Positions 1-8,486 of a stretch of 64,000 nt of DNA are shown one piece after another. Both the position numbers and the translations under genes were made by a program. The stretch is from Allomuricauda sp. (lineage in GTDB: Bacteria > Bacteroidota > Bacteroidia > Flavobacteriales > Flavobacteriaceae), in the NCBI RefSeq assembly GCF_002699205.1, contig NZ_PABT01000050.1, forward strand, positions 1 through 64,000, in the 5' to 3' direction. The notes beneath the pieces are model-generated. The model worked only from the letters and a program-made list of their open reading frames with translations, made no database searches and was not told the DNA's origin. Numbering within the stretch: position 1 is the first letter of the stretch; each line of letters opens with the position of its first letter.

Positions 1-127
1 AACTAACCAAGCCGAATTCTTTGCAGTAGCTTCTGAATACTTTTTTGAACGTCCAGATTTACTTAAGAGAAAGCACCCAGAACTCTACAAAATGTTGGTG
101 GAGTGTTTCAATCAAAAATTATCTTAA
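1..127 (+). CDS. C-terminal fragment of an MtfA-like (M90 family) zinc peptidase
   Basis: An open frame enters from the left edge (first full codon at base 2) and stops with TAA at 125-127, giving 41 visible residues. They include AEFFAVASEYFFERP and end in FNQKLS. The AEFFAVASE stretch followed by FF(E/D)xP resembles the C-terminus of MtfA/M90 zinc-dependent peptidases, where the Glu is close to the metal site. The catalytic HExxH lies outside the window. It precedes the convergent integrase by about 50 bp, so it is either cargo of the left-hand integrated element or chromosomal DNA next to a decayed element. The family call rests on a short match. Confidence 0.6.
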   Translation, partial: TNQAEFFAVASEYFFERPDLLKRKHPELYKMLVECFNQKLS

Positions 128-178
128 TTAAATCAAATATATCCCACGTTAAAAGTAGCTGTTATTGCTTTAGATTAA

Positions 179-1393
179 TTAAAAATTAACTACACTGTCT
201 AGAGCATCATCAGCTTCCTTATGGATAAAATTTGCTTGATAATTCAAAGTTGTTTTTAAATCACTATGTCTATAAAGTTTTTGCAGCATTAATGGATGAA
301 TGGTATCACCTGCAATATTGCCAAAAGTATGTCTAGCAATGTGCATTGTTATCTTCTTATCTATTTTTGCTTTTTTGCCAATTGATTTTAAGTTATCATT
401 GAATTTTTTTGTCGCCGTTTTTCTTTTATTATAGATATCCTTAGCGTCATTGAGATTAGCCTTTTTTAATTCGGGAAAAACAAAATCAGTGTCAAATCTC
501 TTATCATTTCTATAGTAATTCAAAATACTTTGGACCTTATCTGGAATTTTTAAGGACAATAATTTTGAATTTTTATTCATTCTATAATGTAACCGGTCAT
601 CATATATGTCCGACCATTTTGTCCAAAGCACATCTGTAACGCGCATTCCTGCAAAATTGAAGCTAAATAGCCAAACGTTTCTTGTATGAATTTCATTGTA
701 GGTTAGATTATCTAAAGCTTCAATAGCTCTTACCTCAATAATATTCAACCCTATTTTTGTCGTCTCAGGAAACTTGATTTTAATTTTGTCACCACCGAAA
801 GGATATAGTTCCCTACTGACTATTTTTAGCTTTATAGCTCTGTTGAATAATAAGCGGATTAGGACAAGTATATTCATTATTGAAGTCTCAGCAAGGTGGT
901 GCTTAACTTTGAGGTATATCATCAATTTTTTAAGAAATCGTTCATCAATTTCTTGAAATGAAAGTTGTTTAGATTTGTGATATTTTACAATATAACTAAT
1001 CAATGCGCTGTCCGTAGATAGACGGTTTAACTTTTCTGCAACTTTCAGTTCGTCCAGATGTTCTTGTGCCAGCTCAAAGAAAGTTGAGGAATTCCCTGAC
1101 GCATATATTTCTTTTTTAATTTGGTTTGCTGAGGCATCTTTATACTCAGACTGTAAATCGATAAGAGCCTTATTGGCATCAGAAAGTTGTTGTGATAGCA
1201 ACTTGTTTAGGTTATCAGCATTTGGATTTGTTTTTTTTACTCGAAGATTTTTTTCGTCCCATTCCTCTAAATCGATATAATGACCAACATACTGATAGGT
1301 AGAGCGACGGTTTTTTGTGATTCGAATAGCTAATGGATATTGACCTTTAACGTTCGGTTTTTTACGAAGAACTATTTTTGCATTTGATGACAT
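179..1393 (-). CDS. Tyrosine recombinase / site-specific integrase (left element)
   Basis: This 404-residue protein has the usual Bacteroidota integrase layout: an N-terminal arm-binding region (about 1-95), a SAM-like core-binding domain (about 100-200) and a C-terminal catalytic domain. Visible catalytic residues are R251 (AGMRVTDVL), H351 and R354 in HIARH, H375 in LYRHSDLK and the nucleophile Y385. It aligns without large gaps to the integrase at 21360-22574, and the two share long identical stretches such as MLQKLYRHSDLKTT. It would cut and join at the 3' end of a tRNA-Leu gene, as inferred from the att copy 240 bp upstream of its start. The upstream DNA carries two copies of an arm-like repeat. 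Confidence 0.93.
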   Translation of the reverse strand: MSSNAKIVLRKKPNVKGQYPLAIRITKNRRSTYQYVGHYIDLEEWDEKNLRVKKTNPNADNLNKLLSQQLSDANKALIDLQSEYKDASANQIKKEIYASGNSSTFFELAQEHLDELKVAEKLNRLSTDSALISYIVKYHKSKQLSFQEIDERFLKKLMIYLKVKHHLAETSIMNILVLIRLLFNRAIKLKIVSRELYPFGGDKIKIKFPETTKIGLNIIEVRAIEALDNLTYNEIHTRNVWLFSFNFAGMRVTDVLWTKWSDIYDDRLHYRMNKNSKLLSLKIPDKVQSILNYYRNDKRFDTDFVFPELKKANLNDAKDIYNKRKTATKKFNDNLKSIGKKAKIDKKITMHIARHTFGNIAGDTIHPLMLQKLYRHSDLKTTLNYQANFIHKEADDALDSVVNF

Positions 1394-1426
1394 AATTGAC
1401 CTTTTTTGAGTACGAAAGTCAAATCA

Positions 1427-1530
1427 GGTACAACATAGGTACAACATTTTGTTTTTTGCACAATTTCTGTTGTAGTCTTTCTATAAAGATACATATTTAT
1501 TGGTCTTTTTAGGTACAACATAGGTACAAC
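1427..1530 (+). repeat. Putative integrase arm-binding direct repeats (two perfect copies)
   Basis: GGTACAACATAGGTACAAC occurs at 1427-1445 and 1512-1530. A third copy with one change (GGTAAAAC in the second half) lies at 1749-1767, on the other side of the tRNA fragment. Each copy is itself two GGTACAAC half-sites 11 bp apart. Diverged versions flank the second att: GGAACAACAT at 22601 and GGTACAATATAAGTAAAAC at 22651-22669. Direct repeats of this kind around an att core are typical arm sites for tyrosine integrases. Confidence 0.6.
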
Positions 1531-1636
1531 AAATGTTGATGTTAACTGATATTAATTGACTTTAAAGAAAATGACAAAACACATAAGTAATTGATAATGA
1601 GTGTTTTTGTGTTTCTTTGGTGCAATATACGCTAGA

Positions 1637-1687
1637 CTTAGGATCTGGTGCCGCAAGGCGTGGGGGTTCGACTCCCTTTACCCGCAC
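1637..1687 (+). repeat. att copy: 3' part of tRNA-Leu(TAG), left boundary of the 21-kb island
   Basis: The 51 bp run from the anticodon region (CTTAGGATC, anticodon TAG) through the variable arm (GTGCCGCAAGGCGT) and T-arm (GGGGGTTCGACTCCC) to the acceptor strand CCCGCAC. The 5' half of the tRNA is absent, so this is not a functional tRNA. It differs from the copy at 22776-22826 at two of 51 positions. The five bases before it (GCTAGA) also look tRNA-derived, unlike those before the second copy. Confidence 0.9.
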
Positions 1688-1712
1688 TTTTAAGTTTTCT
1701 TAAACTTACGTT

Positions 1713-1743
1713 AAAAGCTCCTCGATTTTGAGGGGCTTTTTTT
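1713..1743 (+). terminator. Rho-independent terminator after the tRNA fragment
   Basis: AAAAGCTCCTC pairs with GAGGGGCTTTT across a six-base loop and is followed by more T residues. It stands 25 bp downstream of the tRNA fragment, in the same place as the terminator after the other copy. A smaller hairpin, AAGTTT/AAACTT, precedes it at about 1692-1707. Confidence 0.7.
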
Positions 1744-1928
1744 GTAATGGTACAACATAGGTAAAACATCCGCCCTTTTTTCCTGCCGGCACTAGATCTT
1801 TTTTCATTCTATTTCAAAGGGCATCAAATTTAATTTCAGCACTTTTCTTTGCCTTCTTTTATTCGATTTTGATGACTTATTTTGACCAAGGCAATTTATT
1901 TTGCCAGAAATTTTTCTTCTTGGTCGGT

Positions 1929-3083
1929 TTAGGGATAAAATAGACTTGATCTTTTTGTTTTGTTTTCCACAAAGGAATTTCGTTCGACATCTTCCAACAA
2001 AGGAACTTCCCTTTCAATCATAGGGTCGAACCATTCGATCTTCTCATTGGCCCACTCCAACCAAAGCAGTAGATCCTCTGTCAGTTCGCCGTTCGATTCC
2101 TTGTGGTTTTTGAATTCTTGGACATAACTTCTGAGCCTAACGGTCATCTCATGTCTTTTCATGTCCTTGAAAAGTGATTTCAGGGATTGTAGTTCTTTGT
2201 CCTTCCGGTCTTGAAGCTCTTGTTTGATTTTCCGTTCTTCTTGGTGCCTTTTTTGCCGTTCCTCTGCTTCGATGCGTTCTTTTTTCAGTTGCTTGGCCGT
2301 CAACTCCAGTTTGGTCAGTATTTTGGCGAGTTGTTCCTCCAAAAGTTCATTTTTACTGTCTGCCCAATCTTTTCTCAAGATGTAATCTGCTTCCATCTTT
2401 AACATTAAAATACCGCTTGGGTGGTATTCATAATTTGTCCACCGCTCTTTTTTGACCAACACCCTTTTTGATTTTTCGCGACAACGTATGTTGATTTTTT
2501 CGTCAAACACAATGGCATAAGTACTATATCCATCTATTTCAATGTCATGACCTCTTTTCCTTAGCAAATTGATCAGGGCATTCATAAACCGCAGGGCTCT
2601 AGGAACCATCTTTTTTGAAACCTCAATATTTAAAATTCCTTTGGTGGTATGGATTATATCTTGGTATTGATGGCTGGGTTGATAGTTTGAAGTTGCTAGG
2701 TCGGATTTAGCTTTTTGGATCAAAATATCGGGTTTGTACAATCTCGATGGGACAGATAGTGGCAAGGAAGGATTGTTCTTGATTTCGTTTTTCAAGGCAC
2801 TGTATTTGCTGTTGAAATGCGCTTTTTTATTATTTTTTCCTATCCTCTCATAAAGTTTGATGTCATCCAGTTTTTTCTCTGTTTGCCCCAAGGGGGTTTT
2901 AGTTACTTTTTTACCATATTTCTTCTTTGACCAATGTCCGACCTTGGGCAGTGGTATCTCATGTTTGATGCAAATCTTTCTTAGCCCATTGTCCGAAATG
3001 TTGTATTGTTTGGCCAACTGTGTCAAAGGGGTCGTCCAGACCATTTCATAAAGTTCTTTTCTGGATATTGTTTTGGTTTTCAT
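1929..3083 (-). CDS. Protein of unknown function with N-terminal HTH-like region and coiled coil
   Basis: This 384-residue protein is not recognised with confidence. Residues 9-50 (SRKELYEMVW, then LAKQYNISDNGLRKICIKH) look like a helix-turn-helix in which a short recognition helix follows 'ISDNGL'. A basic stretch (VGHWSKKKYGKK) follows. Residues about 255-310 are rich in K, E, Q and R with heptad-like leucines, suggesting a coiled coil. It is monocistronic, at the left end of the island behind the restriction operon, with 455 bp of AT-rich DNA and short repeats upstream. Possible roles are a DNA-binding accessory or replication/maintenance protein of the element; the sequence does not decide. 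Confidence 0.75.
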   Translation of the reverse strand: MKTKTISRKELYEMVWTTPLTQLAKQYNISDNGLRKICIKHEIPLPKVGHWSKKKYGKKVTKTPLGQTEKKLDDIKLYERIGKNNKKAHFNSKYSALKNEIKNNPSLPLSVPSRLYKPDILIQKAKSDLATSNYQPSHQYQDIIHTTKGILNIEVSKKMVPRALRFMNALINLLRKRGHDIEIDGYSTYAIVFDEKINIRCREKSKRVLVKKERWTNYEYHPSGILMLKMEADYILRKDWADSKNELLEEQLAKILTKLELTAKQLKKERIEAEERQKRHQEERKIKQELQDRKDKELQSLKSLFKDMKRHEMTVRLRSYVQEFKNHKESNGELTEDLLLWLEWANEKIEWFDPMIEREVPLLEDVERNSFVENKTKRSSLFYP

Positions 3084-3539
3084 GGTTTGAATGGTTTACT
3101 GGTTGAATAACTAAGTGAATCAAACCCTTGGGAAGAGCAAAATTTGATATCAAGGGGGCGATTATTTTTAATTCATCCATAAGCGCCTTTCTAGGCATTA
3201 AAATTTATCGAGATGCGTTATGGTATTACAATTGGGTGTTTTGGCTTTTAAACAGGCTCAAAATGATTGTAGGGGCTGTTTTGGTTCTATTGACCAATTG
3301 AGCTCTGTCAAAAAAATCTAATTTTTAAAATTTCTGGTTTATAATAGTTTTATATAGTTTATATATGTTTTATTATAGATACTAATGCTTGTTCGATACT
3401 TGTCCAGTGCTTGTCCCAGTTTTGAACAAGTTATGGACTAGTTATTTTGATTCCTTTTGATTTATTTTGGAGGCTTGCCATTTAGAACCATGATAGTTAG
3501 GAAAAGTGAAAATGTGAAATGCTGATTTCCATTTCTTGG
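3084..3539. other. Gene-free AT-rich region with iteron-like repeats
   Basis: No gene is seen. A strongly AT-rich part (about 3310-3385) with runs such as TATATAGTTTATATATG is followed by three CTTGT(T/C)C repeats and an inverted GAACAAG (3388-3430). It contains the upstream region of the 384-residue protein and follows the 3' end of hsdR. Confidence 0.5.
3388..3430 (+). repeat. Three 11-bp-spaced CTTGTYC repeats plus one inverted copy
   Basis: CTTGTTC (3388-3394), CTTGTCC (3399-3405) and CTTGTCC (3410-3416) are spaced exactly 11 bp, about one helical turn. The inverted copy GAACAAG follows at 3424-3430. An AT-rich block lies immediately before. This could be an operator array for the downstream minus-strand gene or a small iteron-type origin. 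Confidence 0.45.
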
Positions 3540-6500
3540 TCAGAAATTACCACTGGAGTACTTTTTAAAATTCTCTGCCTGCTCAAAGATTTCTTCATAA
3601 ACTTCATCCCGTTCCACCGGGGGGTAACCATGTTCGTCCAACAAAAGTATCAACCCTACTTTTAGGGCAGCCTTGATATCATTTCGTTTGTTCCAATCCG
3701 GGAATTTGGCTTGACCATCAACCAGTTCCTTTACCGCTTTGGCCAAATTTATCAATTTGTCCTCTGGGTACGTAAAATCATATTTGATACACAATTCCTT
3801 GAGGATGTCATAAAAGGCTTTTTCCTCGAAATCTATCCCTAGGTCATTGCCGGATTTGTACTCCGTATAAACGTCCCAAATCAAATTGGTCAGTTGTTCT
3901 GCCATTTCTTCATACACCTCACTACGTAGAATATCATTTTCATCACGTTGATTGTATTTCTGAACCAAGGATTCCATTCTCTTGGAAAAGTCAACACCTT
4001 TTACTTTATTGACTTTCTTCATTTCACCAATAGCCCTTGCCAATAGCTGCTGTAACAACTTAATCTTTGTATTCGGTAGTTTGATTTTATCGATTTTGGC
4101 TAAGTAATCCTCATCAAAAATGTCTTGCTCATTTTCTGTTTCTTCACCCATTTTAAAAATTTCATCCACACCATCACTTTGTAAGGCGTTTTTAATCATT
4201 TCCCTTACTTTGGCATTCATTTGAGCTGTGTCCGGTGCATCTCCTTTAGTGAGTTTAAAAACAATTGAGCGAACTGCTAAATAGAAATGGGTGTAATCTC
4301 TTTCCTGTTGTGTCAATTCCTCACTGCCTGCACATATATCATAAGCCGCTTTTAGTCTTTTGACCAAGCCCATGAATCGAGTTTCCATCTCTTTGGTCAA
4401 CTGTACAAATTCAGCTGCCATATTAAGTGTGTTCAATTGCTCTAAAGCAGACCCGTTAAAGTACTTTGAGCTGTCAAACTTGTGAAGGAGTTTAGCTAAT
4501 AGGTCTAAATGGTTTCTTACCACAATTAAGGATTGTTGTATATCCTCAAAATTATCCTTGTCCCCTTCGGAGTATTTCTTAAGGGCTAAATTCATTTGCT
4601 TTTTTATACCAATATAATCTACAACCAAGCCCTTGTTTTTTCCCTTGAATTTACGGTTCACACGGGAAATGGTCTGTATCAGGTTATGTTGCTGTATGGG
4701 CTTGTCAATATAGATGGTATCCAAGAAGGGGACATCAAATCCGGTCAACCACATATCCACTACAATGGCTATCTTGAAATTGGATTTCTCGTTCTTGAAT
4801 TGTCTATCCAGTTCCTTGCGGTATTCTTTAGTGCCCAATATGTCGTACAATTCCTTTGGGTCGTCCTTTCCTCGGGTCATGATCATTTTGATGCGCTCCA
4901 TGGGCTTGATTTCCCGCTTTTCTTTATCAGTAAGAATTGCACCTTCTTCGGCAATTTTTACTTCGTTCCATTCAGGTCTTAATTCTAATACATTCTTATA
5001 GAATTCATAAGCTATAAAACGAGAGCTGCTGACAAACATCGCCTTGCCCTTTACGGTCGCACCTTCCGACACCCGCTTTTCGTAATGCTCAACAAAATCT
5101 GCCGCCAACTCCTTTAGTCTGTCCGGATCTCCCAGTATGGCGTTCATGTTGGCGGATTGTTTTTTGCTTTCCTCTATTTGATATTCATTGGCGCCGGCTT
5201 CGGCAGCTTCCTCATAATATTGCTCTATTTTTTCAAGTTCACTGTTCTGCAGGGCGATTTTTGCCGCTCTGCCTTCATATACAATTCTAACGGTAATCTC
5301 ATCTTGGACCGATTCGGTCATGGTATAGGCGTCGACCACTTTGCCGAATACATCCAAAGTGGCGTCAATAGGAGTGCCTGTAAAGCCAACATATGTTGCA
5401 TTGGGAAGTGAATCATGTAAATATTTGGCAAATCCATAGGATTTTTTGACACCTTTTTCGGTCACCCGTATTTTTTGATCTAAGTTGGTCTGGCTTCTGT
5501 GGGCCTCATCTGAAATACAGATGACATTGCTGCGCTCGGTCAACAATTCGATGTCCTCGGTGAACTTATGAATGGTGGTCAAGAACACCCCACCGCTGGC
5601 ACGCCCTTGGAGCAGTTCCCTTAAATCTGCCCTGCTTTCCACACTGGTCACTGTGTTGTCCCCGATGTATCCCTTGGCATTCGTAAATTGACCTGACAGT
5701 TGATCGTCCAGATCGGTGCGGTCGGTAATGAGAACAATGGTGGGGTTTTCGAAGCAAGGGCTTTTCATCAATAATCTCGTAAGAAATAGCATGGTAAAGC
5801 TCTTGCCACTTCCGGTCGCCCCAAAGTAGGTTCCCCCTTTGCCGTCGCCTTCAGGCTTTTGGGCCTTTTTTATATTCCCGTATAAGGCCCGTGCTGCATA
5901 ATACTGTGGATACCGACATACAATTTTCTCATCTTTTTTAGAGGTATCGGGTATATAAATGAAGTTTTGGATGATATCTCTAAATCTATCCTGATGGAAC
6001 ATACCCTGCACAAGAGTGAACATACTATCAATACCATCAACCTCTTTATTGGAGCCAGATATTCTACGCCAAGCATAGAAAAACTCGTAAGGAGCAAAAA
6101 AGGAACCTGCTTTGTTGTTGACACCGTCACTAATAACACAGAACGCATTGTATTTAAAAAGTTCTGGAATATCTCTTTTGTAGCGGGTTGTTAATTGTAC
6201 ATAAGCGTTATGAATGGTACAATTTTCTTGAATGGCCGTTTTGAACTCAAACACCACAACGGGCAATCCATTGATATAGATAATGCCATCGGGAATGCGT
6301 TTTTCCGAACCAACGATTTCCAGTTGGTTTACAAACTTGTACGTATTGTTGTTTGCTTCGGTATAGTCGATAAGATAGATCCAAATGTCTTTTTGGTTGC
6401 GGTCTTCCCGTTTAAAACTAAAGCCATCGGAAAGCCATTGCATGAATGTTTTGTTGGCCTCATATAGATCTGAAGCAGGTAGGGTTTTTAGTTGCAATAC

Positions 6501-6692
6501 AATTGATTTGGCCTCGGCATGGGTGATGCCCTCGGCCTTGTATTGTTTCAACAAAAAGGCCATTAAGTCTTCTTCGATCAAGACTTCATCTTCGCCGTTG
6601 CGAACAATGCTGCTGCCCCCAAAATGCGAATAGCCTTCATTTTCTAAAAGCTCGATAAATGCTTCTTCTAATTTGGCTTCAGTGAATTTCAT
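3540..6692 (-). CDS. hsdR: Type I restriction enzyme R subunit (HsdR)
   Basis: The 1050-residue restriction subunit cleaves unmodified DNA after ATP-driven translocation, in complex with HsdM and HsdS. The N-terminal nuclease domain has a PD-(D/E)xK pattern: D135 (RIPDGIIYI), E149 and K151 (VVFEFK). The SF2 motor follows, with Walker A GATGSGKSF at 291-299, ISDEAHRS with DEAH at 395-398, and GFTGTP further on. The C-terminal third is helical. Length is normal for the family. The gene lies 3 bp behind the AbiEii-like gene and is separated from hsdM and hsdS by five other genes. It is therefore probably co-transcribed with the AbiE-like pair, which has its own promoter. Confidence 0.97.
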   Translation of the reverse strand: MKFTEAKLEEAFIELLENEGYSHFGGSSIVRNGEDEVLIEEDLMAFLLKQYKAEGITHAEAKSIVLQLKTLPASDLYEANKTFMQWLSDGFSFKREDRNQKDIWIYLIDYTEANNNTYKFVNQLEIVGSEKRIPDGIIYINGLPVVVFEFKTAIQENCTIHNAYVQLTTRYKRDIPELFKYNAFCVISDGVNNKAGSFFAPYEFFYAWRRISGSNKEVDGIDSMFTLVQGMFHQDRFRDIIQNFIYIPDTSKKDEKIVCRYPQYYAARALYGNIKKAQKPEGDGKGGTYFGATGSGKSFTMLFLTRLLMKSPCFENPTIVLITDRTDLDDQLSGQFTNAKGYIGDNTVTSVESRADLRELLQGRASGGVFLTTIHKFTEDIELLTERSNVICISDEAHRSQTNLDQKIRVTEKGVKKSYGFAKYLHDSLPNATYVGFTGTPIDATLDVFGKVVDAYTMTESVQDEITVRIVYEGRAAKIALQNSELEKIEQYYEEAAEAGANEYQIEESKKQSANMNAILGDPDRLKELAADFVEHYEKRVSEGATVKGKAMFVSSSRFIAYEFYKNVLELRPEWNEVKIAEEGAILTDKEKREIKPMERIKMIMTRGKDDPKELYDILGTKEYRKELDRQFKNEKSNFKIAIVVDMWLTGFDVPFLDTIYIDKPIQQHNLIQTISRVNRKFKGKNKGLVVDYIGIKKQMNLALKKYSEGDKDNFEDIQQSLIVVRNHLDLLAKLLHKFDSSKYFNGSALEQLNTLNMAAEFVQLTKEMETRFMGLVKRLKAAYDICAGSEELTQQERDYTHFYLAVRSIVFKLTKGDAPDTAQMNAKVREMIKNALQSDGVDEIFKMGEETENEQDIFDEDYLAKIDKIKLPNTKIKLLQQLLARAIGEMKKVNKVKGVDFSKRMESLVQKYNQRDENDILRSEVYEEMAEQLTNLIWDVYTEYKSGNDLGIDFEEKAFYDILKELCIKYDFTYPEDKLINLAKAVKELVDGQAKFPDWNKRNDIKAALKVGLILLLDEHGYPPVERDEVYEEIFEQAENFKKYSSGNF

Positions 6693-6695
6693 TAT

Positions 6696-7673
6696 TTATT
6701 CATTTTTTAACCAGCAGATTGCGTTTATTTTTTCCTTAATGAACAAAAGTGAAGCATATACTTCTTGTTCTGTTGGAAAATCTTCGTAAACTAAATCTTT
6801 AAATGTTGTGGTGTATGTGTTCAGCAATTGTTCCCAAACTTTATCTAATTCACTAAAAAATAATGCTTCTTTGGGATGTGTTTTTAAACATTCTCTGCTG
6901 TCTTTATAGGCCTCTAAATCGTTTTTTGCGACTTTTAACATCATCAACTGAAACTCGGACGAGTTTAAAAATATGTTTATTTCGTCATGCCGTGCTAACT
7001 GATGCAAGTCATAGGCGTGTCTTATTTTTCTTCTTAATTCTTCTATGGGATTGACTTTGTATGAAAACCGAACCAAACTCATTATTTTTTCACAAAACGT
7101 ACGTTTCATATCCATTACTTTTACAGTGAATGGTTGCATACCATAAGTCTGTATCATTTCGTGTTGCTCGTTTTTTTTCATCATTTCATAAACCAATGAA
7201 GACACCTTTTTTTCATTATAAGGTTCTGAATCGCCTAACCAATTCACCTCCAACACAATTTCGTTTCGTATTTGTTCGTCTTTGGTTGAAAATAGCATAG
7301 GAAATTGATGTGCTGTTTTTCTAATTTGCCCCGTTTTATGTGTTAAACCCTCAATTTCTATCTCTGGCATTATGTCTTGAATGCTATGACTCACTTGTTT
7401 TAGCATAGCTTTTTTCTGATTACTGCTGCAAGTATCAACATCTAATAGCACCAAATCAATATCTTCCGAAAAACGCTTGATAAGTCCATAACATTTTGAT
7501 AGTGATGTTCCCCCTTTAAATACCAAATGCTTAGCAATTTCGTTCGAAAACAATTGCTGTAAGGCCACCGTCACCCAATAGTCTTTTTCTATATAAGATT
7601 CTTTCAGCATCAATTGTTGCGCTGTAGCTTTTATCGCATCTCCAAATAACTTTTTATCGGTATGTAGCTTCAT
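6696..7673 (-). CDS. AbiEii/AbiGii-type nucleotidyltransferase toxin
   Basis: This 325-residue protein carries the hallmark motifs of the AbiEii DNA polymerase beta-like nucleotidyltransferases: FKGGTSLSK at 52-60 and SEDIDL at 69-74, with the two Asp of the metal site. In AbiE (type IV) systems the toxin is held in check by transcriptional repression by its partner and causes phage-induced growth arrest. Its start overlaps the end of the upstream DUF6088/AbiEi-like gene by 4 bp (ATGA), so the two are translationally coupled. hsdR begins 3 bp after its stop. All motif residues are present and the length is typical, so it should be active. Confidence 0.92.
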   Translation of the reverse strand: MKLHTDKKLFGDAIKATAQQLMLKESYIEKDYWVTVALQQLFSNEIAKHLVFKGGTSLSKCYGLIKRFSEDIDLVLLDVDTCSSNQKKAMLKQVSHSIQDIMPEIEIEGLTHKTGQIRKTAHQFPMLFSTKDEQIRNEIVLEVNWLGDSEPYNEKKVSSLVYEMMKKNEQHEMIQTYGMQPFTVKVMDMKRTFCEKIMSLVRFSYKVNPIEELRRKIRHAYDLHQLARHDEINIFLNSSEFQLMMLKVAKNDLEAYKDSRECLKTHPKEALFFSELDKVWEQLLNTYTTTFKDLVYEDFPTEQEVYASLLFIKEKINAICWLKNE

Positions 7674-8398
7674 CGGATGTACCAGTCTTTTTTGGTAGGC
7701 AATTCTTTTTCTTTAATATCTAGCTTTATACTGGTTAATGGATTTAGACTATTTTTTAGTTCGTTTAAATCGTTTTTGGCATAACCATTGTTTTGTAATA
7801 CCGCCCCAAGTAAAGCTCTTACCCTGGGAGGATAAACCATAGCGTAGTTGATTAATGATTGGAGTTCTACTTTGCTTTTCTGTTTAAGCAAAACACTTAG
7901 ACGTTTTACGGCTTTGCTTACTGTGCAATCAGGAATTTGCTTAATGTCTTTAAAAGCATCTAACAAACCTAAAATTTGATAGTTGTCTTGGGTGATTTCT
8001 GCATAGCTTTTTACAGATCTTATTTTTAGATTCTCTCTATCTATATTAATTTTCTTAGCTCTACTGGCTAATTTTATGGTAAAAGGTATTTGCGTGGTTA
8101 ATCCTAGCTTGTTGTATAATGATGTTCCTGTTTCATAGGCTATTCTTTGCTTGTCTTGAAACAGATACGGACGCAATAATTCTGTGTAATCGGGTTTTAA
8201 TTCGCCAAAAACTGTTTTTTCAGGTTTGTAAAACTGCCCTTTGCTTATTTTTTTTATGAGCCCTTCTTTTTGCAAGCGCTCCATTGCTTTAGCTGCAGAA
8301 ACAAAATCACTTTTTTCTATGCACAAATCTTTATACCCAAATGTTTTACCATTTGGCAGCTGCTCTATTTTTTTGCGTATTTGTGCGGTTAATGTCAT
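7670..8398 (-). CDS. AbiEi-like / DUF6088 antitoxin
   Basis: A 242-residue protein that starts MTLTAQIRKKIEQLPNGK and then has a winged-helix-like segment (about 18-60, FGYKDLCIEKSDFVSAAKAM then IKKISKGQFYKP), as in DUF6088/AbiEi proteins. Partners of AbiEii bind inverted repeats in their own promoter and repress it. A perfect 16-bp inverted repeat lies 23 bp upstream of this start, which fits. The toxin gene follows with a 4-bp overlap. The -7 element predicted at 8403-8410 puts the transcript start almost on the ATG, so the mRNA may be leaderless. Confidence 0.88.
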   Translation of the reverse strand: MTLTAQIRKKIEQLPNGKTFGYKDLCIEKSDFVSAAKAMERLQKEGLIKKISKGQFYKPEKTVFGELKPDYTELLRPYLFQDKQRIAYETGTSLYNKLGLTTQIPFTIKLASRAKKINIDRENLKIRSVKSYAEITQDNYQILGLLDAFKDIKQIPDCTVSKAVKRLSVLLKQKSKVELQSLINYAMVYPPRVRALLGAVLQNNGYAKNDLNELKNSLNPLTSIKLDIKEKELPTKKDWYIR

Positions 8399-8402
8399 GT
8401 TG

Positions 8403-8460
8403 TAAAGATAAGCTTTTCTTTAAAATGTCAAGTTTTTGGAGTGTAAAACTTGACATTTTA
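8403..8460 (-). promoter_or_regulatory. AbiE-like promoter within a perfect 16-bp inverted-repeat operator
   Basis: TAAAATGTCAAGTTTT (8421-8436) is a perfect inverted repeat of AAAACTTGACATTTTA (8445-8460) with an 8-bp spacer. On the minus strand the downstream arm contains TTG (8429-8431), a -33 box, followed after about 18 bp by TATCTTTA (8403-8410), one base from the TAnnTTTG -7 consensus. Repressor bound to the repeat would cover the -33 box. This matches the known autoregulation of AbiE operons by the antitoxin; binding here is inferred. Confidence 0.7.
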
Positions 8461-8486
8461 AACCTGTCGAAAGATTGTATAAGACT

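Larger units (their letters stand above)
1..1687. mobile_element. Right end of a second integrated element (partial), tandem to the 21-kb island
   Basis: The integrase at 179-1393 points left and begins about 240 bp left of a 51-bp tRNA-Leu 3' fragment at 1637-1687. The 21-kb island has the same arrangement at its right end (integrase 21360-22574, fragment 22776-22826). Neither fragment has the tRNA 5' half, so the intact tRNA-Leu must lie to the left of the window, beyond this element. The left limit and remaining cargo are not visible. Confidence 0.7.
1394..1928. other. Non-coding att region between the left integrase and the island
   Basis: About 535 bp without a credible gene. It holds two 19-bp arm-like repeats (1427-1445, 1512-1530), the tRNA-Leu 3' fragment (1637-1687), a hairpin terminator (1713-1743) and a third, imperfect repeat (1749-1767). 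The rest, to 1928, shows nothing recognisable. Confidence 0.7.

Noticed and set aside
1637..1687. tRNA-Leu gene
   Set aside because: Only the anticodon-to-3'-end part is present; the 5' acceptor and D-arm are missing, so it is an att fragment.
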